Of a DNA stretch of 64,000 nucleotides, positions 48,686-58,486 are shown piece by piece (the first letter of the stretch is position 1; each line of letters opens with the position of its first letter). Both the position numbers and the translations under genes were made by a program. Origin of the DNA: Rhizobium sp. Q54. Lineage in GTDB: Bacteria; Pseudomonadota; Alphaproteobacteria; Rhizobiales; Xanthobacteraceae. The stretch is taken from NCBI GenBank assembly GCA_945907045.1, contig CAMDSH010000003.1, forward strand, positions 94,653-158,652, read 5' to 3'. A model generated the notes under the pieces. That model worked only from the letters and a program-made list of their open reading frames with translations, searched no databases and was not told the origin of the DNA.

Positions 48686-50080
48686 ATGAGCACGCTTGAG
48701 GCGGTGCTAAGCCGCATCGACCAGGATATCGACAAGAGCCTCGAGCGGTTGTTCGCGCTGTTGCGCATCGCCTCGGTCTCCACCGATCCCGCCTACAAGG
48801 ACCAGTGCCGGGCAGCCGCCGAGTATATGGCGGCGGACTTGGCTACCATCGGTTTTGCCACCGAAGTCCGCCCGACTGCCGGCCACCCCGTCGTGGTGGG
48901 CAAGGCCAATGGTCATGCCGCCGCCAAGACGCCGCGCGTGTTGTTTTACGGGCATTACGACGTGCAGCCGGTGGACCCGCTCGACCTCTGGAAGACGCCG
49001 CCGTTTGAACCGCGCATCGAAACGCTCCCCGGCGGGCGCAAGATCATCATCGCGCGCGGCGCCTGCGACGATAAAGGGCAGGCGATGACCTTCGTCGAGG
49101 CCTGCCGTGCCTACCATGCGGTCACCGGCAAGCTGCCGCTGCCGATCACCATGATGATCGAGGGCGAGGAAGAATGCGGCTCGATGAATCTGTTCAAGTT
49201 CGTTCGCGACAACGCCGAGGAATTCAAGCTCGACCTTGCGCTGGTGTGCGACACCGCCATGTGGGACGCCGAGACGCCGTCGGTGACGACCTCGCTGCGC
49301 GGGCTCGTCTATGAGGATGTAAAACTCACCTGCGCCGACCGCGACCTGCATTCCGGGGTGTTCGGCGGCGCCGCGCAAAATCCGATCCGGATCTTGACGA
49401 AAATCCTCTCCGCCATGTGGGACGACAATGGCCGCGTCACCATTCCCGGTTTCTATGACGGCGTGAAGGAATTGCCCGCCGACATCAAATCCGACCTCAA
49501 GGGGCTCAATCTCACGGCAGACAAGTTCCTCGGCCAGGTCGGCTTGAAAGTTCCGGCCGGCGAGAAGGACCGCATGCTGATCGAGCAGATCACCACGCGG
49601 CCGACCGCCGAGATCAATGGCATCGTCGGTGGCTACACCGGCGAGGGCGCGAAGACCGTCATCCCCGGACAGGCGTCCGGCAAAGTGTCGTTCCGGCTCG
49701 TTGGCGCGCAGGACCCGGTGAAAATCCGCGACGCCTTCCATGCCTTCGTGCGTGCGCGCCTGCCGGCGGACTGCCAGGTTGAATTCGCCAGCTTTGCCGG
49801 CTCGCCTGCGGTTCAACTCTCGTTCGACAATCCGGCGCTCAACAAGGCGCGTAATGCGCTCGCCGAAGAATGGGGCAAGAAGGCACTGGCGGTCGGCGCC
49901 GGCGGCTCGATCCCGATTGTCGATGACTTCAAGCGCGTGCTGGGAATGGATTCATTGCTGGTCGGCTTCGCGCTCGACGACGACCGCGTGCATTCGCCGA
50001 ACGAGAAGTTCGATCTCAAATGCTTCCACAAGGGCATCCGCTCGTGGGCGCGGATTTTGGATGCGCTGTCGCGAGCGTGA
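48686..50080 (+). CDS. M20/M25-family dipeptidase
   Basis: VLFYGHYDVQPVDPLDLWKTPPFEP; GACDDKGQ; IEGEEECGS. Confidence 0.92.
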   Translation: MSTLEAVLSRIDQDIDKSLERLFALLRIASVSTDPAYKDQCRAAAEYMAADLATIGFATEVRPTAGHPVVVGKANGHAAAKTPRVLFYGHYDVQPVDPLDLWKTPPFEPRIETLPGGRKIIIARGACDDKGQAMTFVEACRAYHAVTGKLPLPITMMIEGEEECGSMNLFKFVRDNAEEFKLDLALVCDTAMWDAETPSVTTSLRGLVYEDVKLTCADRDLHSGVFGGAAQNPIRILTKILSAMWDDNGRVTIPGFYDGVKELPADIKSDLKGLNLTADKFLGQVGLKVPAGEKDRMLIEQITTRPTAEINGIVGGYTGEGAKTVIPGQASGKVSFRLVGAQDPVKIRDAFHAFVRARLPADCQVEFASFAGSPAVQLSFDNPALNKARNALAEEWGKKALAVGAGGSIPIVDDFKRVLGMDSLLVGFALDDDRVHSPNEKFDLKCFHKGIRSWARILDALSRA

Positions 50081-50109
50081 ACTTATGGCGATGGCGCCGG
50101 CGCGCGCTC

Positions 50110-50625
50110 TTATTGTTTCACAGCCGTGAAAGTGCAGCCGCCGCTGAACGATCCCTGCATCCTCGAACCTCTTACCGTCGCAGTCCAGGTTCGCGCATAC
50201 ATGTAGTAGCTCTCGAAGGTCACGCTATCGCCATCGAATTTTCCATTTGAGATCGTGCCGCGATCCCAGCTGTTGGTATTGCCGAAGGCGCCAGCAAATT
50301 CGCCAGGGGAGGTCTCTCTCAAGGTGAACAGGCCGTTGCCCGGTCCGCCGGTGCAGGCCGCATCCCAGCGCCATGTCCCGACGAGAGATCGGAGTGAGCC
50401 TGTCGTGGCCGAGCTCGTCGCGACATTTCTGTTGGGCCGCTGCTGGCGCGGCTGGGTGGAAGGGGGCGGACTATTATCCGAACCGGAAGCGGATTTCCCC
50501 TGTTTGCCGATGTTGCCGCCGACCGAACCGGCCTGACCGAGCGCCGGGGCGCCTGCCATGAACAATGCAAGCATCGCCGAGGCCGCGGTTATTAAATTCA
50601 AAGTCTTTGTCCGGCTCACGTTCAT
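50110..50625 (-). CDS. Hypothetical secreted protein
   Basis: Signal peptide-like N-terminus; C-terminal beta-rich domain. Confidence 0.6.
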   Translation of the reverse strand: MNVSRTKTLNLITAASAMLALFMAGAPALGQAGSVGGNIGKQGKSASGSDNSPPPSTQPRQQRPNRNVATSSATTGSLRSLVGTWRWDAACTGGPGNGLFTLRETSPGEFAGAFGNTNSWDRGTISNGKFDGDSVTFESYYMYARTWTATVRGSRMQGSFSGGCTFTAVKQ

Positions 50626-50689
50626 TCCCCATCCTTTGCAAGCTGCGTTTCAAGAGTAACCGCTGCCTTACCGGTTGCAACCGTAGGCC

Positions 50690-51349
50690 CTATCCAAAAG
50701 ACGACGCCAAGCCGCCGAGATCGCCGATTGCCTCTAGCGGCGCCTGATCGGGATATTCCTCCGGCATCTTGCCGCGATTGACCCAGAGCGCACGAAAGCC
50801 GAACGACATCGCGCCCATCACATCCCAGCGGTTGGACGAGACGAACGTCACATCGGCGGGCGCGCATTTGAAGCGGTCGGTCACCAGCGCGTAAACCTCC
50901 GGGCGCGGCTTATACATGCGCAGCACATCGACCGAGAGCGAGGCGTCGAGATCGCCGCCGATGCCGGCGCCATCGACCGCGCCCTTGAGCATGGCGGGCG
51001 AGCCGTTGGACAGGATCGCGGTTTTGTGGCCGCGCTCTTTTAGCTGGCGCAGCACCGCGCGCGCATCCGGAAATGCGTCGAGCTTGAAATAGGCGTCGAG
51101 CAGTTTGGGCCTGAGCGCCTTGTCGATTGAAGGCGTGCAGGCGAGCGCGAAATCGAGTGCGCGCCCGGTCAACTCCCAAAAATCCGCGTAATGGCCGGCG
51201 AGCGTCAGCGTCCAGGTATATTCGAGTTGTTTTGTCCGCCAGATATCCGACATGCGCTCGGCGTCGGGGCCCGTGCTGTATCGCCGGATCGCCGCATGCA
51301 CATCGAACAGCGTGCCATAGGCGTCGAAGACAAAAATTTTGGACGGCAT
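50690..51349 (-). CDS. Haloacid dehalogenase type II
   Basis: FVFDAYGTLFDVHAAI; ILSNGSPAML; VSSNRWDVMGAMSFGFRALWVNR. Confidence 0.9.
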   Translation of the reverse strand: MPSKIFVFDAYGTLFDVHAAIRRYSTGPDAERMSDIWRTKQLEYTWTLTLAGHYADFWELTGRALDFALACTPSIDKALRPKLLDAYFKLDAFPDARAVLRQLKERGHKTAILSNGSPAMLKGAVDGAGIGGDLDASLSVDVLRMYKPRPEVYALVTDRFKCAPADVTFVSSNRWDVMGAMSFGFRALWVNRGKMPEEYPDQAPLEAIGDLGGLASSFG

Positions 51350-51399
51350 TGGCGAAATCTCCCGGCGGCGCTAAAGAATGGTCGCAAAGAGCCAGTTGA

Positions 51400-52281
51400 G
51401 TGACAAGGGTGAGTGAAATGGCAGCCGGACAGGGGTGGTCGAAAACCTGGACATTTTTCGAGGGCGATTGGCACGAGGGCAACATCCCGATCATGGGCGT
51501 GCGCTCGCATGCCGCCTGGCTGTGCTCCTCGGTGTTCGACGGCGCGCGCGCGTTCGAGGGCGTAACCCCGGATCTCGATTTGCATAGCGCGCGGGTGAAT
51601 GCGTCGGCCACAACCATGCATCTCAAGCCGGCGGTGTCCGCCGAGCAATGGATGGCGCTCACGCTGGACGGCATCAAGCGCTTCGACAAGAACGCGCCGC
51701 TTTACATCCGGCCGATGTACTGGGCCGAGCAGAGCGGCGCGCTGCTGGTCGCGCCCGATCCGGAATCGACGCGCTGGTGCCTGTCGCTTTACGAAGCGCC
51801 GATGCGCACGCCGGAAGGCTTTTCCATCACGCTCTCGCCGTATCGCAAGCCGAGCAAGGAGTGCATGCCGGTCGATGCGAAAGCCGGCTGCCTCTACCCC
51901 AACAACGCGCGAGCGCTGATCGAGGCGAATTCGCGCGGCTTTGCCAACGCCGCGGTGCTTGATCTGCTTGGCAACGTCGCGGAACTCGCCACAGCCAATT
52001 TGTTCATCGGCAGGGACGGCGTCGTGTTCACGCCGGCGCCGAACGGCACGTTTCTCAACGGCATCACGCGCCAGCGCGTCATCAAGCTGTTGCGTAATGC
52101 GGGCGTCAGCGTGATCGAGACCACGCTGCAATACAGCGACCTGGAAACCGCCGACGAAATTTTCTCGTCCGGCAATTATTCCAAGGTCATGCCGGTCAAT
52201 CGCATCGACGAGCGCTCATTGCAGCCGGGGCCGCTCTATCGCAAGGCGCGTGAGCTTTACTGGGCCTTCGCGCATTCCTGA
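51400..52281 (+). CDS. Branched-chain aminotransferase-like (class IV); start may be 51418
   Basis: SVFDGARAFEGV; Lys in AGCLYPNNARA region; GNVAELATANLFIGRDGVVFTP. Confidence 0.82.
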   Translation: MTRVSEMAAGQGWSKTWTFFEGDWHEGNIPIMGVRSHAAWLCSSVFDGARAFEGVTPDLDLHSARVNASATTMHLKPAVSAEQWMALTLDGIKRFDKNAPLYIRPMYWAEQSGALLVAPDPESTRWCLSLYEAPMRTPEGFSITLSPYRKPSKECMPVDAKAGCLYPNNARALIEANSRGFANAAVLDLLGNVAELATANLFIGRDGVVFTPAPNGTFLNGITRQRVIKLLRNAGVSVIETTLQYSDLETADEIFSSGNYSKVMPVNRIDERSLQPGPLYRKARELYWAFAHS

Positions 52282-52284
52282 GCG

Positions 52285-52992
52285 CTACCGGTTCGGCACC
52301 AGGTTCTCGCTGGCCCTGCCGTTGGCCCACTTGCCTCGTAGCGTGCCATCGTCGCCGACCTGATAGATGACGGGGTATTGTTGTCCCCAATCCACAGAGA
52401 GCGTTTTGCCGCGCAGCCTGCCCTTGCCTCTGTAGGTGTCGCCGTTGGAAATCCGCCAGCGAAAATCATAAACGCCGCCATCGACCGTGATGTTCACCTC
52501 GCCGCCGTAGGTGGAGCCGTTAGGGTTGGCGCCCTCGATCGAATACCGGCCAGCAATATTATCCGTTGGAGATGCCGGGCTGACCGCCGAGCTGGATGAG
52601 CCGCCGGACTTTTCAGAGGAAGCCGGCCCGCTTGGCGCCGCCGCGGCGGGAGCGGCGCCGCTCAGAGAAGCCGTGAAGCTGTCCCTGATCGCATTCATAT
52701 AACGGCTGGCTTCCTTGCCTATCGGACCGGCAATGACGACGTAAGCCATGCCCTTGTCCGCTGCGCAGCGCAGCAAGGCCGTGTAGTCGCCAAGCTCGCC
52801 GTAGATCGACGAGTTTCCCAGCGTCTCGAACCGGGTGGTAAAGCTGTTCCCCCGCACGGCAGCTTCGCCGCGCCGTACGCATTCGTCCTGATCGATGGTG
52901 ATGGAGGACCATGCCGAACTCATGCTCGGCCCGGCGGCGGCGGCGATTAGCATTGCGAGATAAAACGGAAGCGCGACCAAAGCGCGAAGCAT
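52285..52992 (-). CDS. Hypothetical secreted protein
   Basis: Signal peptide; Ser/Ala/Pro linker; C-terminal beta domain. Confidence 0.6.
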   Translation of the reverse strand: MLRALVALPFYLAMLIAAAAGPSMSSAWSSITIDQDECVRRGEAAVRGNSFTTRFETLGNSSIYGELGDYTALLRCAADKGMAYVVIAGPIGKEASRYMNAIRDSFTASLSGAAPAAAAPSGPASSEKSGGSSSSAVSPASPTDNIAGRYSIEGANPNGSTYGGEVNITVDGGVYDFRWRISNGDTYRGKGRLRGKTLSVDWGQQYPVIYQVGDDGTLRGKWANGRASENLVPNR

Positions 52993-53100
52993 GACATGTC
53001 CCCCCAGACGATGAATTAGTGCAGCAAGCATTAGACAAACGGCGAAGGATCAGTTTTTCAAACTATTCGCGTCTGTCAATGGCGTCCGGGGGCGTAGCGC

Positions 53101-54765
53101 TCAGGGCGGCGGTTCGGTCAGCAATTTCGGCACCGGGCCGCCGCGGATGTCGTAGACGCGGGCATAATCGATACCCTCGCGCGTGATCTCGATCAGCAGC
53201 GGCGCTTTCAAGTCGCGGCAATAATAAGTACCGAGCATCATCGCAAAATCCGCGCGTTTGCGGTCCCAGGTGGTTTCGAAATCGGGTCCGAGCGCCAATT
53301 CGGCCGGGCGTTGCGGCCCGCAGATTTCGATAATCCAGCGCCTGCCCGGCGGCGGCTTGAGCGGGATGGCATCGAGCCGCGCGCGCAACGCTTCGCCCGC
53401 CTGTTTGAACGCGAGGCCCCAATAATCGAGCATGTATTTGTCGTGCGCCATCTGCACGCCGCCGGAGGCCCAGTTGAACGTTGTGTATTGGTATGGATGC
53501 AGCCGCACCATGTCGCTCACCGGCAGCGCAATGCAGCCTGCGAAAGCTACGGCGAGGGCCGCGGGCGCTGCTTTGCCGTACACGCGCAGGCGTTCGGCGA
53601 GCCAGCCGCAGGCGATGCCGCCGAGCACCGCGAATGGCGGAACCACGAAAATAAAATGGCGCACGCCGTTATAGAGCGCAGGGCGCATCAACATGGCGAT
53701 GACGATGGGGAGCAGCGCAGCCAGCGTCACCGCCAGCAGGCTGGCGCGCCGGTTAAGCGGCACATTGGCGCGCGTCACGGCAACGAATGCGCCGGCGGCG
53801 CCGGAGAGCCCCAGCAGCAGCATGATTTCCGGCAGCTTGAGCGAGAAGAGATGCGGCAGGTAACTCGCCGGCATGTCCGGCACCGAAATCAGCCGGCCCT
53901 GGTACAATTCGCGCCACGGTTTTTCGAAAAAGTTGGAGAAATATTCGGTGGCATAGACCGGATTGAGCGGCGAGAGGATCGACCACGGCCACAGCAGCCC
54001 CATGATCAGGTATCCGACCAGCACAGCCGGCAGCATCAGCCAGACGAAGCGCACCAGCCGCGTCAAAGCCGGGCGCAAGCGGTTCGCGCTGCTGTCCTCC
54101 GCCAGGATCAGCAACATGCCGGCCACCGTATAAAGCACGGCGACGCCGGCCAGAATGCGCGAGCCGAAGGCGATGCCGATGCCCACGCCGACGAACAGCA
54201 CAGTGCGCCGGCCGGGGTTGGGATACTCATCGAGCGCGTGCACAATCGCCCACAGCAGCACGATCATCGCCACCGCGAAGGGCGCGTCCTTCGGGTTCAT
54301 GAACATGTGCCCGTAGTAGAGCGGGCAGGTTGCCAGCAGGACTAGCGCGGCGAGGCCGGCAATAGGGCCGCCCAGACGCCGGCCCAGCCGCCAGGTTGCG
54401 ATCAGGCCGATCAGCCCCACCCCAGCGCCGATGAGACGCCGCGTTTCGAACAGGTCGAAGGGCAGCACTTTGGCGGCAAGCGCCGCCGCCATGTCGAAGC
54501 CGCCGCCGTAGAAATAGAGATTGACGAAGGAGAGCGCGCGCTGGTCCTTGAAACCGGAGGCGTAGAGCGCGAGCAACAGCTCGCCATATTGCGAATGGGT
54601 GTAGTCGTCCCAGCTCAGCCCGTAGTCGCGGAATGTCATGACCGCGATCAGCGCGACCAGCACCAATACGCAGATAGCAATGCGATCGGCCAATGGGCTG
54701 GCCGATCGCATGGCGCGGGTCGCCTTTTTGGAGGCCGCGCGGCGGTTACTTCGCCGCCGCTTCAT
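53101..54765 (-). CDS. Membrane glycosyltransferase-like protein (GT39/ArnT-like)
   Basis: ~11 TM; DYGLSWDDYTHSQYGE near N-term; LVLLATCPLYYGHMFMNPKDAPFA. Confidence 0.7.
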   Translation of the reverse strand: MKRRRSNRRAASKKATRAMRSASPLADRIAICVLVLVALIAVMTFRDYGLSWDDYTHSQYGELLLALYASGFKDQRALSFVNLYFYGGGFDMAAALAAKVLPFDLFETRRLIGAGVGLIGLIATWRLGRRLGGPIAGLAALVLLATCPLYYGHMFMNPKDAPFAVAMIVLLWAIVHALDEYPNPGRRTVLFVGVGIGIAFGSRILAGVAVLYTVAGMLLILAEDSSANRLRPALTRLVRFVWLMLPAVLVGYLIMGLLWPWSILSPLNPVYATEYFSNFFEKPWRELYQGRLISVPDMPASYLPHLFSLKLPEIMLLLGLSGAAGAFVAVTRANVPLNRRASLLAVTLAALLPIVIAMLMRPALYNGVRHFIFVVPPFAVLGGIACGWLAERLRVYGKAAPAALAVAFAGCIALPVSDMVRLHPYQYTTFNWASGGVQMAHDKYMLDYWGLAFKQAGEALRARLDAIPLKPPPGRRWIIEICGPQRPAELALGPDFETTWDRKRADFAMMLGTYYCRDLKAPLLIEITREGIDYARVYDIRGGPVPKLLTEPPP

Positions 54766-55348
54766 ACATCTCCGCGACGTAGTCCCAGTTCACGAGATGA
54801 TCGAGGAAGGCCTTGAGATAATCGGGACGGCGATTGCGGTAATCGATGTAATAGGAGTGCTCCCACACATCGCAGCCGAGGATCGGCTTGGCGCCATGCA
54901 CCAGCGGGCTCTCGCCGTTGGCGGTTTTGGTGATGACGATCTTGCCGTCCTTCACCGCGAGCCAGCACCAGCCGGAACCGAACTGGGTGACGCCGGCATT
55001 GGCGAAGTCTTCCTTCATCTTCGCCACGCCGCCGAGATCGGAATCTATTTTTTTCTGCAGGGCGCCCGGAATCTTGTCGCCGCCGCCGTTCGGCTTCATC
55101 CATTTCCAAAAGTGCATGTGGTTGTAGTGCTGGCCGGCATTGTTGAAGAGCCCGGCGTTCTTGCCGAACGAGGCTTTCACGATCTCTTCCAGCGGCTTGC
55201 CTTCCAGCCCGCTGCCTTCCAGCAGCTTGTTGCCGTTATTCACGTAAGCGAGGTGATGCTTGTCGTGGTGATATTCGAGCGTCTCGCGCGACATGTAAGG
55301 GGCGAGGGCGTCGTGGGCGTAGGGCAGGTCGGGCAGCTTGAACGTCAT
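54746..55348 (-). CDS. sodB: Superoxide dismutase (Fe/Mn)
   Basis: DALAPYMSRETLEYHHDKHHLAYVNNGNKLL; DVWEHSYYIDYRNRRPDYLKAFLDHLVNWDYV. Confidence 0.96.
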   Translation of the reverse strand: MTFKLPDLPYAHDALAPYMSRETLEYHHDKHHLAYVNNGNKLLEGSGLEGKPLEEIVKASFGKNAGLFNNAGQHYNHMHFWKWMKPNGGGDKIPGALQKKIDSDLGGVAKMKEDFANAGVTQFGSGWCWLAVKDGKIVITKTANGESPLVHGAKPILGCDVWEHSYYIDYRNRRPDYLKAFLDHLVNWDYVAEMYEAAAK

Positions 55349-55757
55349 TGGTGTTCTCCTGGAACGACAAAAGACTGGACGAATTGAGTGTCACTGATGC
55401 AACCGGCGGGCGCTGAACGAGTTCCATTTTATTAGGCCCTGGCGGGGGACGGGGCAACGGCTCGATAAGGCCTGCTGCCACGGGTTTTGCGGCGAGGGGC
55501 GGCTTAACGCAGGGGTTGAGTACGTGATAGGTATAGCGGCGCTGGCTTTAGCGTAATGCCGCAATGCCCCATAACAGAACGCAATATAGAGGTATGTTAC
55601 TACGGGCACCGCTCCAGCAGCGTTAATCAAGTTTGAATGAGCTTGGCGGTAGTTTTAACTTTAATTCTTGCGGCAGACCGCACGAGAGGCCAAAGTTCTT
55701 GGCCAATCGCGTGTCTCCGCGACGGCAAGTCTCGGCGAGGAGAGGATTTTGACGCGT

Positions 55758-56792
55758 ATGTCTCTTGTGTTGTTTGTACTTGGTTTCATCGGCGTCATAG
55801 CGGGCCTCGCCATGATCGGGTTCGGCATCCCGATCAACGAATTCAGCCTCGGAAACACACTTATATTCGCCGGCACCACCGCTCTCACGGGCGGGTTTAT
55901 CCTGATCGGGCTTGGCGCGGCGGTTGCCCAGCTCCAGCGCATCGTCGATGCGCTGGCGGCGCGCCCGATGCCGCGTGCCGGCCGGACTGAACCCGCCGAG
56001 CCGCAGGTGTCCGGCGGCAGCCGTTCGTCCGGCCAGGGCGGCGGGCGAAACTTCCCACCAAAGACAACCCCCGGCTGGCCCGGCAACGAAGCGCAATCGA
56101 TGGATCCGCATTACTCCGGCGCGCCGTCTTACGATGCCGGCTACGACCAGCACGACCGCCCGGCGTCGAATTACGCGCCGATGCCGCGTCATCCGAACGA
56201 CCCGCAGGCTTACGCGCCCGAATACGACGAGGCGCCGCTCGCACCGGCGCGGCAGATACCTGCGCAGGCGCAAGCCTACGCGCCGCAGTCCTATGCGCCC
56301 CAATCTCATGCGCCGCAGTCTTACGCGCCGCAGCGTCACAACGAAATTCCCGAGGACACGTATCGCGCGCCCAATGCAACGCCGCGCGCGCACGGGCTGA
56401 ACGGATCGGGCGCACGGCATGAGCCCAGTCTCGATGCCGCCGCGTGGCGCGCCGCGCCGCCGCTCGACCGTCCGCCGCATGCGGCCAACTTCGACGCCAT
56501 GTATCCGGGCGAGCCGCGCCAGAACGAACCGCGGCAGGCAAAAGCGCCCGAGCCCGCCGCGCGCCAGCAAAAGCAGCCTGAGCCGGCCGCCGAGCCGAGA
56601 CGCAGCGAGCAGGTCGCGGCCTTACGCCCGAGCAGCGAGCCGCGCGCGGTCGCCGTTCTCAAAACCGGCGTCGTCGATGGCATGAATTACACGCTCTACG
56701 TCGACGGCTCGATCGAAGCCGACCTGCCGCAAGGCATGTTGCGGTTCGCGTCGATCAACGATCTTCGCAACCACCTCGAAAAGAATCCGTAA
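55758..56792 (+). CDS. Hypothetical protein: two TM helices and Pro/Ala/Gln/Tyr-rich region
   Basis: N-terminal TM pair; low-complexity with YAPQS repeats; conserved C-term (GVVDGMNYTLYVDGSIEADLPQGMLRFASINDLRNHLEK). Confidence 0.7.
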   Translation: MSLVLFVLGFIGVIAGLAMIGFGIPINEFSLGNTLIFAGTTALTGGFILIGLGAAVAQLQRIVDALAARPMPRAGRTEPAEPQVSGGSRSSGQGGGRNFPPKTTPGWPGNEAQSMDPHYSGAPSYDAGYDQHDRPASNYAPMPRHPNDPQAYAPEYDEAPLAPARQIPAQAQAYAPQSYAPQSHAPQSYAPQRHNEIPEDTYRAPNATPRAHGLNGSGARHEPSLDAAAWRAAPPLDRPPHAANFDAMYPGEPRQNEPRQAKAPEPAARQQKQPEPAAEPRRSEQVAALRPSSEPRAVAVLKTGVVDGMNYTLYVDGSIEADLPQGMLRFASINDLRNHLEKNP

Positions 56793-57072
56793 CGCGAACG
56801 CGTGAAGCGCGTCGCGGGCGCCCCTGACGCGGGCGCTCGTGCCGGCGCGCGCGTTTTCCGGTGCGGCAAATGGCGGCGGCGGGCTGGCTTTGGATGCTCT
56901 TGATCGTCCCAAAGTATACAGCAATATTACAATAATCGGCGCGGCTGCATTCAAAGAACTTCTTGCCGTCATTGAACGACATCAGTACAGTTTAAGGAAT
57001 TTCAGGCTTTCGCGCTCTTGTTCACGTTACTTGGCTATTGTCCGCAGCGTTCAGATCAGGGGTTCCCGTCCG

Positions 57073-57492
57073 ATGGCCGACACTCCCGTAAGCGGAAACT
57101 TTATCGAGCTGACGGCGGAAATCGTCTCGGCCTATGTGAGCAACAACACGGTGCCGGCGAGCGACATCCCTGCGCTGATCAGTCAGGTGCATGGCGCGCT
57201 GGCGCGCGTTTCCGGCGGCTTGAGCGATACGCCGAGCGAGCCGCTAAAGCCCGCGGTGTCGGTGAAGAAGTCGATCACGCCGGAACACATCGTCTGCCTT
57301 GAGGACGGAAAGAAATTCAAGTCGCTCAAGCGCCATCTGCGCACGCAATACAACATGACGCCGGAGCAGTATCGCGACAAATGGAGCCTCGGCGCGGACT
57401 ATCCGATGGTGGCGCCGAATTACGCCGCCGCGCGCTCCCAGCTCGCCAAGCAGATGGGCCTCGGCCAGCAGCGCAGGCGCAGGGCGAAGTAA
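57073..57492 (+). CDS. MucR/Ros-family transcriptional regulator
   Basis: [51 protein letters not shown]. Confidence 0.92.
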   Translation: MADTPVSGNFIELTAEIVSAYVSNNTVPASDIPALISQVHGALARVSGGLSDTPSEPLKPAVSVKKSITPEHIVCLEDGKKFKSLKRHLRTQYNMTPEQYRDKWSLGADYPMVAPNYAAARSQLAKQMGLGQQRRRRAK

Positions 57493-57635
57493 GGCGCAAT
57501 CGAAGTTTCTTTGACTCGGTCCGCGGCCGTGATTGGTTATTTGGAAAACGCTCCAGCGATTAATATCAGCGTAGTTTTATCGAAATTTGATATCTCTGAG
57601 TTTAATGAGGGCCCGCCGACAGGTAGGAAAATTTG

Positions 57636-58115
57636 ATGGCTGCGTCTAACCACCCTAAACAGCAGCTCGCCGACCGCGCGAAAATAAGCGGCCTAAATAA
57701 ACTTGGACAGTTTCGGTTCGCTCGCTGGGCAAACCGCCGTCAAATCGAATGGAAAATTTCGGCATCTGTGTGGGCGTTTCTCGTGGCCATATCTTCGGCA
57801 ATGGCATTCAAAAACCTCAGCGCTCCACTGTGTCCTTTGGCAGCTTTTTTGCTGTTCATTGTTGTCGGTCATTTTTGGTGGGTACACCAAAATTGGGTGC
57901 GAAACCGGGAGGACATCAAGGTGGCCTTCGATTATTTTGAGGAGATTCATAATCTAGCGTCGTCAACCTCACTGCCGAAAAGACAAAGGCAGGATCCGCG
58001 ATTTATGTTTCAGGACGCAGTGCCGACACTTGAATTCGGAATCACGGTGCTGCTGTCGATCGGAGTGCTCTACTTGGCCCACGCCCTGCCAATTGCGGCA
58101 GCCACCTCAAAGTAA
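57636..58115 (+). CDS. Hypothetical membrane protein
   Basis: Two TM segments; intact ORF at start of lower-GC region. Confidence 0.5.
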   Translation: MAASNHPKQQLADRAKISGLNKLGQFRFARWANRRQIEWKISASVWAFLVAISSAMAFKNLSAPLCPLAAFLLFIVVGHFWWVHQNWVRNREDIKVAFDYFEEIHNLASSTSLPKRQRQDPRFMFQDAVPTLEFGITVLLSIGVLYLAHALPIAAATSK

Positions 58116-58159
58116 TCTTATAGCTTTTTCCTTTTGCCAGTTTTCATTTCTGAGTGCGA

Positions 58160-58456
58160 CTAAAGCGGACTTAAGAGCATCTTCCGCATAATACTGTCAC
58201 GCGGCTGAGCTACCTTGGGGCAAGATTCAATCTCGGCCTCGATCCGTTCGCGGGTATGCTTCTGAAGCGCGATTATAAATGCGGATAAAAATCCTATTTC
58301 TGTGGACAAGTATTCCCGCTTCAGGCGGTCTTCGCGACCAAATATATGAGAATTCAACAACTTAGTCTGGCAGCGAGGATTTATCCCCGCTGCCCTGATT
58401 TCGGCGAAGATGTAGGTAATTAATCCTATATATATCGTTGACACCCCAAACCTCAA
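58160..58456 (-). other. Chimeric ORF: N-terminus encoded by IS inverted repeat, remainder in flank
   Basis: MRFGVSTIYIGLITY is the complement of the IS1595-like left end; likely fortuitous. Confidence 0.4.
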
Positions 58457-58466
58457 ATGCTAGTAT
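58438..58466 (+). promoter_or_regulatory. Transposase promoter element A
   Basis: TTGACA-17 nt-TAGTAT. Confidence 0.65.
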
Positions 58467-58486
58467 CTGGCCATTGGATAGGAACG

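Noticed and set aside
53311-54345. 344-aa plus-strand ORF
   Set aside because: Antisense shadow of the membrane glycosyltransferase
58400-58424. TAGG before the left TSD as the right end of a third IS1595 element
   Set aside because: Complement CCTACATCTTCGCCG lacks the GTTNACACC core at the expected offset
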